Source of the DNA: Paenibacillus castaneae
GTDB lineage: Bacteria; Bacillota; Bacilli; Paenibacillales; Paenibacillaceae
DNA: 64,000 bases
NCBI RefSeq assembly: GCF_002884445.1
Contig: NZ_KZ614144.1
Span: 1,874,290-1,938,289 of the forward strand
Direction of reading: 5' to 3'
A program made the translations under genes and the position numbers. Below the pieces are notes generated by a model. The model was not told the DNA's origin, did no database searches, and saw only the letters and a program-made list of their open reading frames with translations. Position 1 is the stretch's first letter; each line of letters opens with the position of its first letter. Below, one piece after another: positions 59,194 through 64,000 of the stretch.

Positions 59194-62100
59194 TTGCAAA
59201 CGTATAAGAAGAAACGTCTTTGGCTCACCGTCGCTCTTGTAGGGACAGCCACCGCCATGTTCCTCCTCTTCCAATCGCAGATTGAACGGACCGAATCGAA
59301 GGAAGAGCCGGTGGAACTCGCTACGAACCCAATTATATACGCCGATGCTCCCGACCCGGACATCGTCCGCGTAGGCAATACGTATTACATGGTGACGACA
59401 AGCATGCATATGATGCCCGGATCGCCGATCATGTCATCGACCGACCTCGTAAACTGGGATATTATCGGCTACCCATATGACCGCCTAGAGGAGAACGACG
59501 CGTACAAGCTTAAGGGCGGATTGAATGCCTATGGAAAAGGTTCTTGGGCGAACAGTCTCCGTTATCATGACGGCAAGTTTTATGTGCTAACGGCATCACT
59601 TGATACCGGAAAAACCTATCTCTTCTGTGCAGAGGACCCAAAAGGGAAGTGGACACGGACGGAATTTGAAGGTTATATGCACGATCCAGCGCTTCTGTTC
59701 GACGATGACGGCAAAGCATACATCATTTTCGGCATCGAGAACCTCACAATTAAGGAATTGACTTCCGACTATAAGGCGATCAATCCAAGTGGTCTGAATA
59801 AGGTTATCCTAACCTCCGGCAAAGAGGGGATGGAAGGGGCACATGCATATAAAATAAACGGAAAGTATTATATCACCACGATTTGGTGGGAAAAGGGGCA
59901 AATACGTAAGCAATTCGTCTACCGTTCCGATCGGATCGACGGTCCGTACGAAGGAAGGCTAGCATTAAGCGACACGATGGGCTACAAGCAAAACGGAGTT
60001 GCACAAGGCGGTTTGGTGGACACGCTGGATGGAAAGTGGTACGCCATGCTCTTCCAAGATCATGATGCGGTAGGACGAACTCCGGTATTGTTGCCCGTGC
60101 AATGGCAGGACGGTTGGCCGGTATATGGCGACCCCGAAGGCAAAGTGCCGCTCCAAATCGTGAAGCCAGGCACTGGCACGGCAAAGTCATCCCTAACCAG
60201 AAGTGACGAGTTCTATCAGGAACGCACTGCGGAAGTCGCTGCAGTATCTGTTGAATCGGCCTCTCCGTTCCATCCCCATTCGGATGAGGAACTTGTCAGG
60301 AATGGCGATTTCAACGTCATGCTGATGAATTGGACAGCGAAGGATGGCGCGCAAATATCCGTGGTCGGAGATCCTTCCGATGCGGCCAATCAGGTCGCGT
60401 TTATCGCGAACCGTCCCGCTACGTATGCTGGGATCGGGCAAAATATGGCCGGCAGGCTCGTACCAGGCGAACGTTATAAGGCGAAGTTCCTAGTCAACTA
60501 TACACAAGGGCCTGAGACGAAAGAATTTGTACTGACTGCGAAGATAACGGCAGCTGGAGAAACGAATTACGTCAATCTCGTCAAAGGGATTGCGAAGCGG
60601 AGCGAGTGGACTGAAATATCCGGTGTTTTCACGTTAGACGGCAATCTCAATAATATTCAGCTGTTCTTCGAAACACCCTGGACGGATAACCCCGATCCCG
60701 TCAACGATCGCATGGATTTCTTCCTCGATCAAGTATCAATTAAGGCCAGTCCATTGACAGATGCTGAGAAAGGCGAAGCGATGCCGAACGGCTCGGTTCT
60801 CGGACTACAATGGCAATGGAACCATAACCCAAATCATACGAAGTGGTCTTTGACGGAGCGGAAAGGCTTCCTTCGCCTGACAACCGATGGAGTCGTTGGT
60901 GACCTGCAGCAGGCGAGAAATACGCTGACGCAAAGAAGCCAAGGGCCTCGAAGCTCCGGATGGATCATGGTGGATACCGGCAGCATGCTTGACGGCGACT
61001 TCGCCGGATTGGCTGCATTCCAGGAGCAATACGGGTTTATTGGCGTAACGAGAGAGGGCGGCAAGCGCTACCTCGTTATGGCTGAGAAAGGAGGGGAGAA
61101 AGCAAGAGCCGAGCTAAAGCAAGAGCAGGTTCACTTGAAGGTTGATTTTGACTTTGAGGCAGACAAGGCCAAGTTTTTCTATAGCCTGAACGGAACGGAC
61201 TGGACCGCGTTCGGAAGCGAACTGCAAATGCGGTATACGATCCCGCATTTTATGGGCTATCGCTTCGCGTTGTTCAACTACGCCACGATACAAGACGGAG
61301 GCTATGTGGATTTCGATTACTTCCGATTCAGTGACGACGAAACGGGCGTCACAACGCCTGCTGTATTGTCCGCTTACCTGAAGGAAGACGCAATCAAGCT
61401 GAGCAAGGAGAAGGGCAATACATACAATGTCAGGTTACTCATGGACGACTTCCCGAAAGGTGCTGAAGTGAAGCAAATTCACGCAAAGCTGCGCGTTCCT
61501 GATGCGTTCGAGGTTGAAGCCATTATTCCGAGTCCCAGCAACGTATCGGCAACGCGAGTCGCCTTTCAGCCAGCGGCGAACGACTTGGAGCTTCAGATCG
61601 GCAATGCCGACGGAACGGCCATTTCGTTCGCCAATCGGGATACAAGTAAAGAACTGGTGACCATCAAACTAAAGTTAAAAAGGGAGCTGACGGAGAGAAT
61701 GAAAGAAGAACTGAAAGTAAGCAGTTTGGAAATTATCCAAGCAGACAACCAAACAAATTCGTATGACGTAAGCGGAGCTTCCGCTCAATTGAGCTTTGAA
61801 CCACCGGCCAGTGCAATCGGCAAGCTGCCGCCGAACGGCAATCCGGTCGTGTCCCATAAGTTCGGTGCCGATCCTTACGCGCTTGTGTTTGGCGACCGTG
61901 TTTACCTGTACAACACGAATGACGTGTTAGAATATGACAAAGACGGAAACGTGAAGGATAACACCTACAGCTCCATCAACAAGCTATCAGTTATTTCATC
62001 AGCTGACCTGATGAACTGGACAGACCATGGCGTGATTAACGTCTCTGGTCCGGAAGGAGAAGCCAAATGGGCAACGCAATCATGGGCACCCGCGGCGGCT

Positions 62101-63234
62101 CACAAAGTCATTAACGGCCAAGACAAGTTCTTCCTTTATTTTGCTAATAACGCCAGCGGCATCGGTGTGTTGACGAGCGATAGCCCAATTGGGCCGTGGA
62201 CAGATCCAATCGGCAAGCCGCTTATTTCGAGATCGACGCCAGGAGTGGAGAGCGTAACGTGGCTATTCGATCCTGCCGTTCTCGTTGACAATGACGGCAA
62301 GGCATATATTTACTTTGGAGGCGGCATCCCGGAAGGCAAGGACGAGAAGCCTGATACGGCGCGCGTTATGCAATTGGGAGACGATATGATCAGCGTCATT
62401 GATAAGGCGGTCGTTATTCCAGCGCCGTTTATGTTCGAGGACGCCGGCATAAACAAGGTCGGAGGCACTTATTACTTTACGTATTGCTCTAATTTCTATG
62501 GCGGGACGCGTCCGGAAGGCAGTCCGCCTGCAGGAGAAATCGCCTACATGACCAGCGACAATCCAATGGGGCCATGGACATACCGGGGAACGATTCTGAA
62601 AAATCCAGGACATTTCTTCGGGGTAGGAGGCAATAACCATCATGCGATGTTCCAATTCCAAGAAAATTGGTATATGGCTTACCACGCACAGACGCTTTCC
62701 AAAGAAATGGGCGTTCCGAGGGGCTACCGTTCGACGCATTTGAACCACGTAAACTTTAACGGAGATGGCTCCATTCAGGAAATAGCGGCCGATCTGCAAG
62801 GAGTCAAGCAGATCAAAAACGTCAATCCATTCGCTCGCGTAGAAGCGAATACGTTCGCGTGGAGCGCGGGAATCACGGTTCAGTCAGCTACCGAGGCCAG
62901 CTTGCGTACGCCTGATGTTGGAATGGTGATTGCAGACATCGACAACGGAGATTGGACGGCTGTAGCTGGGGTTGACTTCGGTGAAGGTGCTTCTTCTTTT
63001 GCCGCAGCGGTATCGGGTGCAGACGAGGGCAGTATCATGGAGCTTCGCCTAGATCGTCCAGACGGCAAGCTGATCGGAACGCTCGTCATGCCGAAGGCGG
63101 ACGATTCAGACAGGTGGATAGAATTGACAACATCTGTCGAGGGGGTCGAAGGTATTCATGACTTGTATTTTGTGTTCAAAGGCAAGGCTGGCCGGAAGCT
63201 GATGACGTTCGGCCATTGGCAGTTTAGTAAATAG
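59194..63234 (+). CDS. Extracellular double-GH43 arabinofuranosidase/xylosidase with CBM and cohesin-like modules
   Basis: 1346 aa. N-terminal membrane/signal segment (about 8-26, no lipobox). First GH43 five-bladed propeller (about 35-335) with D56 in the PDPDIV base motif, HDPALLFDDDGK and an EGAH acid. CBM4_9-like module (about 360-520), GH43-C2/DUF1349-like beta-sandwich (about 530-715), cohesin-like domain (about 720-875), second GH43 (about 880-1205) with FGADPYAL, FDPAVLVDNDGK and FEDAG, then a CBM6-like end (to 1346). Both propellers keep their three acids. It releases arabinose and/or xylose from arabinoxylan outside the cell. TTG 59194 has GAGGTGA six bases before it; a GTG at 59185 is the alternative. 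Confidence 0.92.
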   Translation: MQTYKKKRLWLTVALVGTATAMFLLFQSQIERTESKEEPVELATNPIIYADAPDPDIVRVGNTYYMVTTSMHMMPGSPIMSSTDLVNWDIIGYPYDRLEENDAYKLKGGLNAYGKGSWANSLRYHDGKFYVLTASLDTGKTYLFCAEDPKGKWTRTEFEGYMHDPALLFDDDGKAYIIFGIENLTIKELTSDYKAINPSGLNKVILTSGKEGMEGAHAYKINGKYYITTIWWEKGQIRKQFVYRSDRIDGPYEGRLALSDTMGYKQNGVAQGGLVDTLDGKWYAMLFQDHDAVGRTPVLLPVQWQDGWPVYGDPEGKVPLQIVKPGTGTAKSSLTRSDEFYQERTAEVAAVSVESASPFHPHSDEELVRNGDFNVMLMNWTAKDGAQISVVGDPSDAANQVAFIANRPATYAGIGQNMAGRLVPGERYKAKFLVNYTQGPETKEFVLTAKITAAGETNYVNLVKGIAKRSEWTEISGVFTLDGNLNNIQLFFETPWTDNPDPVNDRMDFFLDQVSIKASPLTDAEKGEAMPNGSVLGLQWQWNHNPNHTKWSLTERKGFLRLTTDGVVGDLQQARNTLTQRSQGPRSSGWIMVDTGSMLDGDFAGLAAFQEQYGFIGVTREGGKRYLVMAEKGGEKARAELKQEQVHLKVDFDFEADKAKFFYSLNGTDWTAFGSELQMRYTIPHFMGYRFALFNYATIQDGGYVDFDYFRFSDDETGVTTPAVLSAYLKEDAIKLSKEKGNTYNVRLLMDDFPKGAEVKQIHAKLRVPDAFEVEAIIPSPSNVSATRVAFQPAANDLELQIGNADGTAISFANRDTSKELVTIKLKLKRELTERMKEELKVSSLEIIQADNQTNSYDVSGASAQLSFEPPASAIGKLPPNGNPVVSHKFGADPYALVFGDRVYLYNTNDVLEYDKDGNVKDNTYSSINKLSVISSADLMNWTDHGVINVSGPEGEAKWATQSWAPAAAHKVINGQDKFFLYFANNASGIGVLTSDSPIGPWTDPIGKPLISRSTPGVESVTWLFDPAVLVDNDGKAYIYFGGGIPEGKDEKPDTARVMQLGDDMISVIDKAVVIPAPFMFEDAGINKVGGTYYFTYCSNFYGGTRPEGSPPAGEIAYMTSDNPMGPWTYRGTILKNPGHFFGVGGNNHHAMFQFQENWYMAYHAQTLSKEMGVPRGYRSTHLNHVNFNGDGSIQEIAADLQGVKQIKNVNPFARVEANTFAWSAGITVQSATEASLRTPDVGMVIADIDNGDWTAVAGVDFGEGASSFAAAVSGADEGSIMELRLDRPDGKLIGTLVMPKADDSDRWIELTTSVEGVEGIHDLYFVFKGKAGRKLMTFGHWQFSK

Positions 63235-63284
63235 CTTGCCTCACTACTTGTAAAGCAGTTGCTATGAAGTGAATCTTTCTTAGG

Positions 63285-63321
63285 CAGCGCCAGCCGGGGC
63301 AACCGTCTGGCGCTGTTATTT
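63285..63321 (+). terminator. Terminator of the GH43 gene
   Basis: CAGCGCCAGCCG and CGTCTGGCGCTG form a 12-bp stem with one wobble; a T-rich stretch (GTTATTTAT) follows. Confidence 0.8.
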
Positions 63322-63417
63322 ATCTTTAGAGAAACACTGCATTATTTGGCAGTTATTATCAATAACCTATCGTTTCTAGGGTAAACGAACAAGAAACGAA
63401 CGGGTACTGTTATTGAA

Positions 63418-63432
63418 ATGAAAGCGTTAAAA
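63418..63432 (+). promoter_or_regulatory. cre-like box before the ABC ATPase gene
   Basis: ATGAAAGCGTTAAAA, one mismatch from the CcpA consensus, about 90 bases upstream of the next gene. Confidence 0.45.
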
Positions 63433-63520
63433 TTATGAATAATACAATCGACTTTTAGTTTCACATAACTGCTGCAGGCCTAGATTTGCAGCAACTATGT
63501 GATGAACAAGGAGGTTAGCG

Positions 63521-64000
63521 ATGTCGACGAAGGTAGAGTTACCGATGGAAGCAAGCAATGAGACCATATTGAGGGCTATCGGCCTCAAACGGGTTTTCGG
63601 TAAAGGCAATGCCGCTGTCACCGCCTTGTCAGATGTTCATTTGGAAATACCGATGGGATCGATGGTTGCGCTCAAAGGCAGATCCGGGTCGGGCAAGACG
63701 ACCTTGCTGAACATGCTTAGCGCACTCGACGAGCCGACGGAAGGGCAAGTGTTCTTCCGGGGAAGGGAGGTTACACGTATGTCCGGGAAGGACCGAAGCG
63801 TCTTTAGGCGTAAGGAGATCGGCTTGGTATTCCAATCTTTCGGGCTGATTCCGTTAATGAACGCTTACGAGAATGTAGAATTTGGCCTCCGTGTAGCAGG
63901 TACCCCGGTCAAGGGCAATCGCGCTGCAGCGGAACAGGCTCTGGAGAGAGTCGGCATGCGAGAGAGAATGAAGCATCGACCGGCAGAGCTGTCAGGCGGC
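63521..64000 (+). CDS. LolD/MacB-type ABC transporter ATP-binding protein, 3' end outside window
   Basis: 160 codons to the right edge. Walker A GRSGSGKTT, Q-loop LVFQSFGLIP and the beginning of the signature (LSGG) at the very end; Walker B and the H-loop lie beyond. The FQSFGLIPLMNAYENVEF layout is that of LolD/FtsE/MacB-like ATPases, which work with FtsX-type permeases in lipoprotein export or antimicrobial-peptide resistance. GGAGG is seven bases before the ATG. Permease expected downstream. Confidence 0.9.
   Translation, partial: MSTKVELPMEASNETILRAIGLKRVFGKGNAAVTALSDVHLEIPMGSMVALKGRSGSGKTTLLNMLSALDEPTEGQVFFRGREVTRMSGKDRSVFRRKEIGLVFQSFGLIPLMNAYENVEFGLRVAGTPVKGNRAAAEQALERVGMRERMKHRPAELSGG

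Overview
The window looks like chromosomal DNA from a spore-forming, hemicellulose-degrading Firmicute of the Paenibacillus/Cohnella type. The evidence is three-SLH-repeat surface anchoring, YesM/YesN-type two-component pairs next to sugar-binding lipoproteins, LplB/YtcP-type permeases, copper-amine-oxidase-like stalk domains, a SleB-like spore hydrolase, strong AGGAGG ribosome sites with many TTG/GTG starts, and CcpA-like (cre) boxes. No rRNA, CRISPR array or intact transposase is visible.

Layout. 1-5087: 3' part of a giant S-layer-anchored xylanase (deacetylase end, four CBM22-like modules, GH10, CBM9, SLH). 5.1-5.9 kb: a scar zone with an IS-end-like hairpin, a truncated P1-family peptidase and a degenerate tRNA-Ala. 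5.9-13.6 kb (minus): an OmpR-type regulator with a degenerate receiver, then an operon of an SLH protein and OppABCDF. 14.4-16.6 kb: a PhoX-type phosphatase. 17.0-20.6 kb: small genes (DoxX, glycosyltransferase, MerR plus membrane protein, broken MFS). Three of these units end in the same terminator, two of them after broken tRNA-Ala copies. 20.8-30.0 kb: an arabinoxylan operon (binding protein, two permeases, GH51, esterase, unassigned 730-aa protein). 30.1-32.1 kb: IS1182-like remnant, AraC regulator, lipoprotein. 32.2-36.1 kb: TetR divergent from a dihydrolipoamide-dehydrogenase-like flavoprotein, an HlyD-like adaptor and an ABC-2 permease without its ATPase. 36.5-49.1 kb: a second sugar locus (GH63-like hydrolase, kinase/regulator, binding protein, two permeases, GH2 beta-galactosidase, MFS). 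49.4-51.2 kb: SleB-like hydrolase and a K+ channel. 51.8-63.2 kb: SGNH esterase, orphan sugar-binding lipoprotein with its own YesMN pair, and a tandem double-GH43 protein. 63.5 kb to the end: start of an ABC ATPase.

Taken together, extracellular enzymes (GH10 xylanase, double GH43) would cut xylan/arabinoxylan, three lipoprotein binding proteins and two permease pairs would capture and import oligosaccharides, and cytoplasmic GH51, GH2, GH63-like and esterase enzymes would finish the job. Control would come from YesMN two-component systems and catabolite repression. Two points stand out: a family of about 50-bp IS3-end hairpins, two of them flanked by short target duplications (one sits exactly in the loop of a terminator), and a serial array of gene cassettes each ending in a tRNA-Ala-associated terminator.
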